From positions 6,324,001 through 6,388,000 of the forward strand of contig OY969623.1 in the NCBI GenBank assembly GCA_963701675.1: a DNA stretch of 64,000 nucleotides, written 5' to 3'. How positions within the stretch are numbered: position 1 is the first letter of the stretch; the number at the start of each line of letters is the position of its first letter. Source of the stretch: G963701675 sp963701675. Lineage in GTDB: Bacteria; Planctomycetota; Planctomycetia; Gemmatales; Gemmataceae. The notes under the pieces are model-generated. The model was given only the letters and a program-made list of their open reading frames with translations. It did no database searches and was not told the origin of the DNA. This document shows, in pieces, positions 51,156-60,304 of this stretch. A program made the translations under genes and the position numbers.

Positions 51156-52118
51156 TCAACGCGTAGTAACGTTTTCCATCCGTACGACTTCCAGATCGGC
51201 TCCTTTGACGCGCTTCAATTCGCGCAATCGGTCATCGTTCCAACGCGGGTCGGGTGCACCGGTGATGTACCAGTTGCTGCCGTTGTCCGCGAGGAGCATT
51301 CCGTACTGTTTCAAGCCCTTCAGGATCACTTGAACTTCAGGCGAGTACCGTGAGATGTCGAATCGTTGTTTCAATCGCACGCGCATTCCCATCGGCGGTA
51401 GATTCACGTCAGCGTGTGAACTGGCGAAGTGACGAGCCGGAGAGACGTAGGCACGACGCGTTCGCTTGCACGTGAATCGAAAGGCGTGACCGATTTCCTT
51501 TTGTTCAAAGACCTCGTCGGCCCGCACCAAGCCCGGAAAGATCGGCAGCCCCGCTGCGTCCGCAGATGTCCAGTTTTTCGGCCGAAGTTGGTTCGAGTTC
51601 AAATCGAACACTGCGCCGGAACCAGCCTTCCATCGATCGCCTTCGCGGACGGCGGCAAACAGCTCGTACAATTTCCAGTTGTCGCGGTCGATGACGATGA
51701 TGTGCCGATCGCCCTTCGAGTTCCGGCCACCTTCAATCGGTGCGTCGGCGGGGATGGGATACGGCCCCGGATCGCTTTCATCGGCGTACTGAAACGTAAC
51801 GGCGACTCGCGTCTGAGATGCGGGCACAACGACGTATGGGATGCCAATCTTGCCGTCACGAGGCCCGTTACCAAAATCCGGGTGCAGCGGCGTCGCAGCT
51901 CCGATCCCCGCAATCAGCTTGTCGGAATTCGCATCAATTGGCGCCTGAGACACATCTTGATTCCATGGATTGTCCGCTGGAAAAGGCCTCGCGCCATTCA
52001 AGCTGGCGCCCACGCCAAGCTGAATCTTCGGTTCTTGTGCGACTGCCGGTTCGGACAACCACCCGGAAGCAGCCAGCCCGGCCATTGACATCGAACGTAG
52101 AAAGCCGCGTCGGTCCAT
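51156..52118 (-). CDS. Tat-exported protein of unknown function
   Basis: A 320-aa precursor with a twin-arginine signal: MDRRGFLRSMSMAGLAASGW (RRGFL). After the signal the protein is soluble, with AGIGAATPLHPDFGNGPRDG, ESDPGPYPIPADAPIEGGRN, RHIIVIDRDNWKLYELFAA, WTSADAAGLPIFPGLVRADE and GLKQYGMLLADNGSNWYITG. These blocks look like a conserved secreted family whose function I do not know; no catalytic motif is certain. It starts about six bases after the deacetylase-like gene, so the two are probably paired. An in-frame ATG at 52121 is an alternative start. Confidence 0.7.
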   Translation of the reverse strand: MDRRGFLRSMSMAGLAASGWLSEPAVAQEPKIQLGVGASLNGARPFPADNPWNQDVSQAPIDANSDKLIAGIGAATPLHPDFGNGPRDGKIGIPYVVVPASQTRVAVTFQYADESDPGPYPIPADAPIEGGRNSKGDRHIIVIDRDNWKLYELFAAVREGDRWKAGSGAVFDLNSNQLRPKNWTSADAAGLPIFPGLVRADEVFEQKEIGHAFRFTCKRTRRAYVSPARHFASSHADVNLPPMGMRVRLKQRFDISRYSPEVQVILKGLKQYGMLLADNGSNWYITGAPDPRWNDDRLRELKRVKGADLEVVRMENVTTR

Positions 52119-52124
52119 CATCTC

Positions 52125-53283
52125 TTACCGTGTGCCGTAAACGATTTGATAATCGCGGGCGTCATCGACCGAGCCGTTCCATCCGCTCTCAGCAGCGCGG
52201 GCTAGGTTGTACATCTCGCGAGCGGTCACGTAGTGAAAGTGAAAATACGGGTTGTTGCGCTCGTTCGGCCAGCGCCTCGTGAAAGCGCACCATCGGTTCC
52301 CCAAGCAAAACCTGTTGATTGGATTCCGTCGCGCCGTGAGTATGCAATTTCACAAAGATCCAATCGGGCCTTCGCCGCACATTGATTCGAGCCTTGAGCC
52401 AAAGGTCGAGACGCCCCATGCTGGGCAATTGAGTTTCCTGTAGGCACCCGTTTTCGATTCGCGGGACCATCCCCGCCTTCCTTCGACTCCAATCCAGAGC
52501 CAGTGGACCTTGGACCAACATCAGCGAGCCGGCGGGGGCGGGCCCGCTGCCGACTTCCACACCGCGATCGTGTCCACGCGGCCGGGCCGGGTTGCTGCGG
52601 GCGTAGTAGAGGCGGTTCACAGTTCGAGTCTGTGTCGGACTCGGCGCCGAGGGTAGGGTGAAATCCGCGTAGCATCCCGTCGCTGCCAATATCGATATCT
52701 CGTCATTGACGCCGCACCAGCGTCCGTCAGGCCGGGAGTTATTTAGCGCCCAGTTCCCGTGGACGAAGCCGTACGCGACGTTTCCATTTCGCTTGTCACG
52801 CCCCAGTAGTCCGTGGCGTTCGACGAGTCGAGACTTGAACGAGTAGATCTTGTTTTCCAATCCGGCGGGTGTGTCCCGGTCGTGGTGCAGGTGGATTTCG
52901 ACTTCACCGAACTGTTGCTCGCAAAGTTCTCCGAGCTTATCGAGGTAGTCGGCCTCGTACTCCTCCTCGGGATAGAAAAACGTGTGGCGTGGGGAGCGAC
53001 CGTCGGAATCGTGAAATCGACCAAAGGTTCGGGGGTAGTCTTGTACCCACCGGTCTACGCGTTGAAGGCCGACCGAGGCATCGGCATTACCCCATTTCGG
53101 CTCGAAATGATCGGCGATACATAGAAGCAGATGAATCGTTTCGCCGGGCGACGGATCCCGACGCCGACGCGAGTCGATCAAATAACTGACAATCCACCGA
53201 TCCAGATTCCGTTGCCGCAAACCTACCCAAGCAACCACGACCACGAGCGCGACGGCAACCGCAGCAACAACGAGCGGCATCAT
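52125..53283 (-). CDS. Polysaccharide-deacetylase-like protein, frame broken once
   Basis: A protein of about 385 aa with an N-terminal TM (~3-21). LLLCIADHFEPKWG, EVEIHLHHDRDTPA and AYGFVHGNWALNNS resemble the metal-binding strands of CE4/NodB deacetylases, but the TFDDG motif is absent, so the assignment is tentative. The present frame stops early at about 52189. The family-like end (ERNNPYFHFHYVTAREMYNL, then ARAAESGWNGSVDDARDY) lies in the neighbouring frame, to TAA 52125. One extra base at about 52263 explains it. ATG at 53283 overlaps the GT2 stop by four bases. An indel error is the simplest explanation. Confidence 0.6.
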
Positions 53284-54545
53284 GGTGCGATCCCGCTCTC
53301 CTTCGCTTTATGTGTCACCTCACCGTTCTTCGCCACCAATTTCGATGAACCTCTCGACTCAACGGCCGTGAGCTCGGCAAGCCGTGCGGTCCGACGCCAT
53401 GCCGCCTTTTGTTGACCGGTTAACCACCTCCAAAAACCGAAGAGGAGCGCCATGTTCATCCCGGCGAACATGGTGGTAAGCCAGAGCGGTTTGAGTATCC
53501 GAATCCGCGGCGGGACGTAGGCGCCGAGAAACGCAATCAGATAAAAGCCGATCTGCGCGATCAGCATCAATTGATAGAACGGTACATTCCACAAAAGAAG
53601 ATTGCTGACGATCGCCCCAATCAACAAGAACGGCCCGAGCCAGCGAATTACCTTGTGTGAACAAAAGGTAAAGGCCACCCATCCTTGCCGTGGATCGAGC
53701 AACCGCCAAAGCCGAGTCATGGTTTGGAAGCCGCCGGCGCCGATGCGGGATCGACGCTGGAATTCGCACGACAAGTGCATTGCCGTTTCTTCGTGTGCGA
53801 CGGCGTCACTTTCATAAACGACTTGGCAACCCGTCCGGAGCCGGGCCAACAACGGAATGACGAGATCGTCGACAAGTGTGTCGTCGTTTATGGGTGTGTA
53901 GACATCGCGGCGGATCGCGTAAATCGCTCCATTGGCGCCAAGCAATGCGCCGAGCTTACCCTCCGAGCGCTTGATAAACGTCTCGTAACGCCAGTAGAGA
54001 CTGTCGGCGTTTCGACCGGTTTGACGATCGGTCAGCACCAGCCGGCCACATACCACGCCGACTTTCGGATCACGGAACCAGCGCACGAGCATCTTCGCGG
54101 CATCCGGCTCCGTATGAGTATTGGCGTCCGACAGGATGACGATGTCGCCGGTGATGTGCTTGAAGGTCGCATTGAGAGCCGCCGCCTTACCACGCCGTTG
54201 AGGCGACTCAACTAAACGGACACCATCATCTGCGAAGCGGCGAACGATGTCCGTCGTCCCATCGGTGCATCCATCTGCGGCCACGATGATTTCGAGCTTG
54301 TCTTTTGGGTAATCCAGACTCAACGCGTTTTGAATGCGCGCCTCGATTACGGCTTCTTCGTTATAGGCGGCAATTAAAAGTGTCACGGTCGGATAGTCCG
54401 CGCCATCGGCCGGCGCCGGAGGTTTTCGCCGTGCGAACAGTCGACCGAAGCACCAGATCAAGAGCGGATAGATGAAGTAGGCGTAGGCGACGAGCGCGCA
54501 ACAGATCCAGAAGACGACGGCGGTCGCAATCTGGAACGGCGTCAT
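53280..54545 (-). CDS. GT2 family glycosyltransferase with membrane segments
   Basis: A 421-aa processive-type GT2 enzyme. TM1 (~8-28) precedes the GT-A domain: VTLLIAAYNEEAVIEARIQN, IIVAADGCTDGTTDIV, DIVILSDANTHTEP (DxD-type site), GALLGANGAIYAIRR and the Q-x-x-R-W-like FQRRSRIGAG. C-terminal TMs (~305-385) follow. It probably makes or extends a polysaccharide from a UDP-sugar. It overlaps the next gene by four bases (ATGA). A 396-base gene-free stretch lies upstream. Confidence 0.85.
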   Translation of the reverse strand: MTPFQIATAVVFWICCALVAYAYFIYPLLIWCFGRLFARRKPPAPADGADYPTVTLLIAAYNEEAVIEARIQNALSLDYPKDKLEIIVAADGCTDGTTDIVRRFADDGVRLVESPQRRGKAAALNATFKHITGDIVILSDANTHTEPDAAKMLVRWFRDPKVGVVCGRLVLTDRQTGRNADSLYWRYETFIKRSEGKLGALLGANGAIYAIRRDVYTPINDDTLVDDLVIPLLARLRTGCQVVYESDAVAHEETAMHLSCEFQRRSRIGAGGFQTMTRLWRLLDPRQGWVAFTFCSHKVIRWLGPFLLIGAIVSNLLLWNVPFYQLMLIAQIGFYLIAFLGAYVPPRIRILKPLWLTTMFAGMNMALLFGFWRWLTGQQKAAWRRTARLAELTAVESRGSSKLVAKNGEVTHKAKESGIAP

Positions 54546-54941
54546 CTGGTTGGCCTCAACAGATTTTGCAGACGAGGGAAAGGCACTTTGCTGGACGTCA
54601 ACAAGGGCGCTGCACGAAAGATAGTTCTGACGAGCAAATCACGCGCCAGTGAGATGATTTGACACGCAATCCACCGTATCAACGGCATATATGTGGCGGT
54701 TCTCCGTTGGCGTCTTAAGTCGCGGTTTGGCTTGCCTACTACGTGAAGCAGTGTCGTTCCCTCGCACGTTCAGGCATGCGGCACTGGGCCAAATCCTGAA
54801 TTCCTCTGGCAAAGTGGTAAAATCGGCATGGTCACACTTGAGGGCGAGTGTGTGTAAAACGTGCATGCGCAATGCAACCCATTATTTCGTTGTGGCTCAG
54901 AGACACGAATGTTCATTTTGGTTTACAGAATAAGCTCGGCG
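54546..54941. other. Gene-free 396-base stretch in the polysaccharide cluster
   Basis: I see no supported gene here. Short frames exist on both strands (for example 54639-54872 minus) but lack a family match. The stretch lies 5' of the GT2 gene and 3' of the preceding GT4 gene, so it probably holds the promoter region of the genes running from 54545 down to 50112. No clear riboswitch or tRNA was seen. Confidence 0.5.
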
Positions 54942-56267
54942 CTAACTTACTTGGGCACAGACGCGACCGAGCAGTTCTGCCAACTGGCCGCCTTGGTTTC
55001 GCCTATCAAATCTTGGAATACTCCAGGTACTCGCGTCGGGTCGCTCACCCGCCGCCTGTCGCTTGATTTGGGTCGCCAAGTAATCGGCAATGCCGGCCGC
55101 GTCGTCCGGTTTGAAGCACTTGGCGCCGGCGTAGTCCGCGAGGATGTCCCAAAGTTCGCCAGGCGGTGCGATGGCCAGTATGGGACGCTGCACCGCGAGG
55201 TACTCAAACACCTTGGCTGGGACAACTCGGTCGACGCCCGGCAAGTCCGACAAGAGCACACACAGGCAGTCCGAGGCGCGAAGAATCTGTACGATTTCGG
55301 CATGTGGAACGTACGGTTTTTCGACTACGTGGCATGGAAGGGTTCTCAATTCATCCAGTGCCCGCGCCGCCGTGCCGATCCGACGACCGACAAAGACGAC
55401 TTCGAGTTTTTTGATTAGGTCCGGATGCCGTTGAGAAAGCATCCGCGCCGCCTGAACGATGGGCGCCGGGGAAGTCAATTCCCACACCGTCCCCACGTAC
55501 ACCAGCCGATAGGTGTCGGTACGCGGCACTCCGTTCATTTTGTAGGTTGAGAAATCGTCCGGGTCGAAGCCGTTGTAAATGCACGTGACCTCGGCCGTAC
55601 TTCGCGCAGTCGCACAGACCCCCTTCAGTGAGTTCGCGCTGGCCTGTGTGGTTGCAACGATGGCCCGCGCGGTGCGGACGGCACGGTTTTGCATTCGGCT
55701 CTGAACCCACCGCGACCACGCATCCGGCCGTTGATTCTCAAAGTAAGTCTTGGCGAGATCCCATTCGTCACGATAATCCAAAACCAGCGGCAGGCCGCAA
55801 GCCTTGCTCAACGCGGATCCAACCAAGAACGTCGAGAACGGTGGGGCGGTTGCTAGAATCGCGTGATGCCGAACCTGTCGCAAAAGTCGCTTGCCTTCCC
55901 GAATGGCGTGCGGGCCCCAGAGGATCTGAGGGTCCGGTTGCAGGAACATCTTCCCAACGCGCCTTACCGCCGAAGTCGCCGTTCGGCGAACTCGCGATCG
56001 CGGCCGTTTCGCGACGTTTTCATCGGCGATGGCCAACTTTGTTGAGTACGCCGGTTCCCACGTTTTCGCCCGACGGATAATCGTGTCATGGGGGATATCG
56101 GCCTCTAAGCTGGTGTCGAAAAGCGGCACCGACGGATTCTCCACGGTCAACACGGACGGCAACCAACCGTGTTCCGGCAAATACTTGACAAACTTCGTGA
56201 CACGTTGAACGCCGGCCCCTCCGGTTGGCGGAAAGATGTACGCAATTACTAACACTCGTTTTGACAT
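54942..56267 (-). CDS. GT4 family glycosyltransferase
   Basis: A 441-aa retaining GT-B enzyme. The N-terminal VLVIAYIFPPTGGAGVQRVT is the glycosyl-acceptor half; LPLVLDYRDEWDLAKTYFEN follows. The C-terminal nucleotide-sugar half has YRLVYVGTVWEL, DCLCVLLSDLPGVDRVVP and KVFEYLAVQRPILA. This resembles GT4 enzymes of O-antigen and capsule pathways. It lies 14 bases from the next GT4 gene. Confidence 0.85.
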   Translation of the reverse strand: MSKRVLVIAYIFPPTGGAGVQRVTKFVKYLPEHGWLPSVLTVENPSVPLFDTSLEADIPHDTIIRRAKTWEPAYSTKLAIADENVAKRPRSRVRRTATSAVRRVGKMFLQPDPQILWGPHAIREGKRLLRQVRHHAILATAPPFSTFLVGSALSKACGLPLVLDYRDEWDLAKTYFENQRPDAWSRWVQSRMQNRAVRTARAIVATTQASANSLKGVCATARSTAEVTCIYNGFDPDDFSTYKMNGVPRTDTYRLVYVGTVWELTSPAPIVQAARMLSQRHPDLIKKLEVVFVGRRIGTAARALDELRTLPCHVVEKPYVPHAEIVQILRASDCLCVLLSDLPGVDRVVPAKVFEYLAVQRPILAIAPPGELWDILADYAGAKCFKPDDAAGIADYLATQIKRQAAGERPDASTWSIPRFDRRNQGGQLAELLGRVCAQVS

Positions 56268-56281
56268 TGATTCGAAGTCAG

Positions 56282-57364
56282 TTACGAGGCCAAGACCAGC
56301 TCGCGATAGAGCGATTCGTAGCGAGCTGCCACCTGTCGCATATCAAACTCCGCCTCGACACGTTCCCGGCCGCGGCGTCCCATCCGGAGCGCCCCGTTTG
56401 GATCGTAAATGAGCGTCAGTATCGCCCGTGCCAATTCGAATGGTGATCCCGGTGGCACGAGCAATCCGGTTTTCTCATGGGCGACCACTTCGGGATTCCC
56501 GCCTACATTGGTGGCAACGATCGGTAACCCGCTCGCCATCGCTTCAAGCAAAGTCAGAGACAACCCTTCACCGGCCGATGAGAGCACAAACATCCCTGCA
56601 TCTCGCAGCCTAGCGCTCACGTCCGAGCGTTCACCCAGAAACCGCACGTGTTCGGACAAATGAAGTTCGGCATGGAGAGATTCCAACGCCGCACGTTCTT
56701 CGCCGTCGCCTACGATGTCCAGTGTAAAGTCTGGAACCTCGTCGACCACGAGGCGGACTGCCCTCAAAAGCGTCCTTTGGTCCTTAATGATGTTCAACCG
56801 GGCGACATGAATGGCCCGCTTGACGGCTTTGGGCGGTCGATCGGGTGCGGCAAATTCCGCAAGCCCGATGCCGTTGCGGATGAGGCGAAGTTTGCCAGGC
56901 GGTACTCGTTCCGTGTGCCGTGCAACTTCCGCTGCATTGGCCGACACGCACACCACACGACTGCTCAGCCGGGCCGCCAGGTTGTTCAAGGCCACCCGAC
57001 GCCGAACATCGGGGCGATTTCGGCCATGTTTGGTGTGAACGAGCACCGGCACACGCGCCAGGCAAGCTGCGGTCACACCGAAATAATGAGGCTGCGGATT
57101 GTGAGTATGCAAGACGTGCGGGCGAGATCCACGCAAGTCCGACACCAATTGTTTCCACGTTCCGAACCGCGATCCATTGCTGACGCTTCGAACCGGCACC
57201 CCCAATCGCTCGACGTCCGATGCTAATGCGCCCGGTGCGCCGAGACACCATACGGATGGTTCGACATGAGCACGGTCGCAAAAGCGCATCAGGTTATAGA
57301 CCACTTTCTCCAGGCCTCCGACCTGCAAACTGTTCACCAGGTGGACGACGCGGATTCGTTCCAT
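56282..57364 (-). CDS. GT4 family glycosyltransferase
   Basis: A 360-aa GT-B enzyme. The N-terminal VHLVNSLQVGGLEKVVYNLM is typical of GT4, and the donor site has HVARLNIIKDQRTLL, GEGLSLTLLEAMASGLPIVA and NVGGNPEVVAHEKTGLLVPP with the E-x7-E motif. The closely similar partial gene at 63568-64000 is a likely paralogue. ATG 57364 follows the methyltransferase stop (TGATG). The start used omits a GTG one codon upstream. Confidence 0.9.
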   Translation of the reverse strand: MERIRVVHLVNSLQVGGLEKVVYNLMRFCDRAHVEPSVWCLGAPGALASDVERLGVPVRSVSNGSRFGTWKQLVSDLRGSRPHVLHTHNPQPHYFGVTAACLARVPVLVHTKHGRNRPDVRRRVALNNLAARLSSRVVCVSANAAEVARHTERVPPGKLRLIRNGIGLAEFAAPDRPPKAVKRAIHVARLNIIKDQRTLLRAVRLVVDEVPDFTLDIVGDGEERAALESLHAELHLSEHVRFLGERSDVSARLRDAGMFVLSSAGEGLSLTLLEAMASGLPIVATNVGGNPEVVAHEKTGLLVPPGSPFELARAILTLIYDPNGALRMGRRGRERVEAEFDMRQVAARYESLYRELVLAS

Positions 57365-58056
57365 CACGTCTTACGAGCGAGAAAGAGATAGTAATTCGCC
57401 GTGTAGCGCAGTCGAATCAAGGACAACATTTGCTGAATGGCGCCAAACAGGACGTCACCGATGTTTTTCCACCCCTCGAACGGTGGGTCGTAAAAATAGC
57501 TCTCGCGCTCGACAGCGAAACCCTCGTCGAGCAAGAGTTGCCTAAAGTCCTCCCTCGGCCGCGTCCAAATTCGGGACATCAGCGGTTGCCGCCCCAAGAG
57601 CCGGCGAATGCCGTTCCGAACTACCGGCTCATTAATGCATGCGATCAACAACCATCCATGCGGACGCAACACGCGTCTGGCTTCCCGAAGGTACTGACGC
57701 GGGTCGGCAACAAAATGAATGACGGCAATCGATGTTACGATGTCGAACGATTCACCTGGGAATGGCACATGACCAGGCTCACACGTCGAGAAGGAAAGTC
57801 GCGGATACTCGCGGGAGGCGAACGACACGCGCGCAGCATCCACGTCAACGCCGCGCACCGAATGGGTACGCGAAATGGCATGAGTCACGTCGCCGTAACC
57901 ACACCCGTAGTCGAGCACTTCTCCTTCAATGTGGCGGAGCAAATCGAGAACCGCCCGGTGGCGACGCCGCTGATGCCATTTTTGGCGGGCGTTCCTTCCA
58001 TAACAGGCAGCCACGTTGACGGGAACATCAACTGAACCCGATGTTTCAACCGACAC
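57364..58056 (-). CDS. SAM-dependent methyltransferase (class I)
   Basis: A 230-aa methyltransferase. Motif I is EVLDYGCGYGDV, motif II DVDAARVSFAS, and later SFDIVTSIAVIHFV and ARRVLRPHGWLLIAC are the usual post-I blocks. It could methylate a sugar or glycan in this cluster; the acceptor is unknown. It overlaps the preceding GT4 start by one base. Confidence 0.85.
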   Translation of the reverse strand: MSVETSGSVDVPVNVAACYGRNARQKWHQRRRHRAVLDLLRHIEGEVLDYGCGYGDVTHAISRTHSVRGVDVDAARVSFASREYPRLSFSTCEPGHVPFPGESFDIVTSIAVIHFVADPRQYLREARRVLRPHGWLLIACINEPVVRNGIRRLLGRQPLMSRIWTRPREDFRQLLLDEGFAVERESYFYDPPFEGWKNIGDVLFGAIQQMLSLIRLRYTANYYLFLARKT

Positions 58057-58074
58057 GTTGCTCCTTTGCTCCGC

Positions 58075-59070
58075 TTAGCCGGGTGTGTTTTGGGTGACCA
58101 ACACACGCTCGGAACCCGGCATCGGGTCCTTGGTCAGGTGTTCCGGAATCTTGGGCCGGATGAGTTTGTTGATGCCTCGTGCCGCAATGTCCGCCAGGCG
58201 ATAGGGCAAACCGACGAATCGGCACACGCTGAAAACCTTCCGCCGGAACGCCCAGTTCTTCATGAACTGCTCGCCGTAAAAACGGTAACCCCAGCGCTTC
58301 TCGAACAAGTCATGGGACTCGTTGATGAGTCTCTCGTTCCAGCGGTAAAAGAAGAACCGCAAGTCGCGGAACGTCGGCCGCTCGTGAATGTTATCGAAAA
58401 TGACTTGGGCCTTCGGCTCACACCAAATATCGACGCCCAACTTGTGAAGCTGAATCCCGATGTCGATGTGCTCGCGCACGACCATGGCAGGCAAATCCAA
58501 TTGCCGAAGGATATCCGTCTCTGCACAGAAGGCATGAAGCTCAAAAAAGTCGACCGTGTGCGCCTCGGTGGGCAATTCTTCCGGCGCCGCTCGGCGGAAG
58601 GGTTTGTAATCGAAAACGTAGGGAACGCCGTTCACGGTCACCCGTCGGAGTTCGGCGTGCGATATATGGTTGCGTAACGGTAGTTTTCGGCTATCTGCGT
58701 CCAATCCCTCTCGTTCGAGCGTCACCGGAAGTATGACGCGGGCGCCTTGCTTTGCTCGATTCAGGAGCGCCGTCATCCAACCCGGCGTCACAAAGGTGTC
58801 GTTGTCCACCCAAGCAACATAAGGCTCTTGAATTCGCGATACGACATCGCGAAAGGCGATCATCGGAATGGTTTTTCCCGCCGAGACGATGTCCATGGGC
58901 ACGTCGTTGCATTGCTTCCGAAGTCGATCGAGCGCACGGCGGGAATAGCCCAGGTCGACAAAAACCAGACGGAACGGCACATCCGTATTGGAAAGGATCA
59001 ATTCAGCACATGCGTGAACGCTGCTGAAGCGGTCCCGGGGAACGACAATGATGCAAACCTGTTCGGCCAT
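58075..59070 (-). CDS. GT2-like glycosyltransferase
   Basis: A 331-aa GT-A-type protein. CIIVVPRDRFSSVHACAELI starts it, YVAWVDNDTFVTPGWM carries the D-x-D-like DND site, then DFFELHAFCAETDILRQL and REHIDIGIQLHKLGVDIW resemble the second half of GT2 enzymes. No TM is seen. The acceptor is unknown. It is part of the polysaccharide cluster. Confidence 0.75.
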   Translation of the reverse strand: MAEQVCIIVVPRDRFSSVHACAELILSNTDVPFRLVFVDLGYSRRALDRLRKQCNDVPMDIVSAGKTIPMIAFRDVVSRIQEPYVAWVDNDTFVTPGWMTALLNRAKQGARVILPVTLEREGLDADSRKLPLRNHISHAELRRVTVNGVPYVFDYKPFRRAAPEELPTEAHTVDFFELHAFCAETDILRQLDLPAMVVREHIDIGIQLHKLGVDIWCEPKAQVIFDNIHERPTFRDLRFFFYRWNERLINESHDLFEKRWGYRFYGEQFMKNWAFRRKVFSVCRFVGLPYRLADIAARGINKLIRPKIPEHLTKDPMPGSERVLVTQNTPG

Positions 59071-59107
59071 CTCTTTTCGTTACTCCGAGTGAAAGGCGGT
59101 AGCTCCA

Positions 59108-60304
59108 TCAAGCCGGCAAGGATTTCTCCAACCCGTCGGACACTGTCGAGCCGTTGCAGGTCTCGTCGACGCCGTGCGGCGCTCGATTGGCCTGAAGATC
59201 CTTGTATACCGACAAATACCGTGCTGCGTACAAGTCCATGCCGTACTCCGCGCGCACTACGTGTTGCGAATGTAGTCCCATGCGTTGGCGAAGCTCATCA
59301 TCGCGCAGCAAGGTTTCCAGCGCATCGGCCATTTGTGTAGGTGCGTTGGGCGGCACCAAAATGCCCGTCTGCCCGTCGCGCATCAAATCGAGAATTCCGC
59401 CGACGGGTGTTGCCACGACCGGCAATCCGGTGGCCATGGCTTCGGCAATGACCAATCCAAACGCTTCCAGACGCGGCGCATGAACGAACACGTCCCACGC
59501 CTGCAACCATCGTTCGACATCGCGTCGAAATCCGGCGTAATGCACTTGATTCTGCGGAATTTCGCTCCCGATCGCGCGGAGCATCTGTCGCTGGGCACGG
59601 TCGCCATCTCCGAGGACTACCAGCAGCGGCGGCCGCGGCAACGGCCGCTGCGCCAAAGCTGCGAATCCATGCATCACGCGATCCACACCTTTTTCCCGGC
59701 GGTAGTGCCCGATGGCGCCCACGATCGGCGTGTCTTCGGGAACACCGAGCTCACTTCGAATCTCGGCTCGCGCTACCGGATCGGGTCGGAACCGCGCGGT
59801 GTCGATGCCGAACGGAATGCGGACGACTTTGTGTGGGCTGATGTAGTTCTCGTTCAAGAAGTGTTCGCGACGTTCACGTGAGCCGGTCACGATAGCGCCG
59901 CATTGAATGGCGGCCAGCGCGTTACGGAGTCGGTCGCGCAGTCGGCTCGATTCGAATCCTAACGACCGGTGAAACGTCATGAGCAGACGGAGGTGTGGCC
60001 GCCAAACACGTACCAGGGCGGCCATCGTTTGGCTCGCCGCGTCATGGCTATGAATGATGTCGATTCGTTTCCTGTCGCACAAACGGGTGAGTGCGCGAAG
60101 AGCGCGGTCATCGAAGATCGAGCGGCGATGAAGGGCCTGAACCGATCCAAACGTTGTGGAAAGCTCTGCGGGGTGACACCCGAGTTCGCCGACGCAACAA
60201 AGATCACAGCGAACTCCCACTGAGCGGAGTTGCTCCGCAAGGGTCGCAATGGCGCGACGGCGACCGCCTTCCGTGAACGACAAAGTTAGGTGCAGGACAT
60301 TCAT
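59108..60304 (-). CDS. GT4 family glycosyltransferase
   Basis: A 398-aa GT-B enzyme. MNVLHLTLSFTEGGRRRAIA is the N-terminus; the donor half has VGAIGHYRREKGVDRVMHGF, FVHAPRLEAFGLVIAEAMAT and PVVATPVGGILDLMRDGQTG, the E-x7-E region. ATG 60304 overlaps the stop of the ligase-like gene (ATGA). The frame continues upstream to 60508, but that part overlaps the neighbour and is not GT-like. Confidence 0.85.
   Translation of the reverse strand: MNVLHLTLSFTEGGRRRAIATLAEQLRSVGVRCDLCCVGELGCHPAELSTTFGSVQALHRRSIFDDRALRALTRLCDRKRIDIIHSHDAASQTMAALVRVWRPHLRLLMTFHRSLGFESSRLRDRLRNALAAIQCGAIVTGSRERREHFLNENYISPHKVVRIPFGIDTARFRPDPVARAEIRSELGVPEDTPIVGAIGHYRREKGVDRVMHGFAALAQRPLPRPPLLVVLGDGDRAQRQMLRAIGSEIPQNQVHYAGFRRDVERWLQAWDVFVHAPRLEAFGLVIAEAMATGLPVVATPVGGILDLMRDGQTGILVPPNAPTQMADALETLLRDDELRQRMGLHSQHVVRAEYGMDLYAARYLSVYKDLQANRAPHGVDETCNGSTVSDGLEKSLPA

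Noticed and set aside
54639..54872. 77-aa minus-strand gene in the cluster spacer
   Set aside because: No motif, no clear ribosome-binding site, and codon use that does not stand out from noise.
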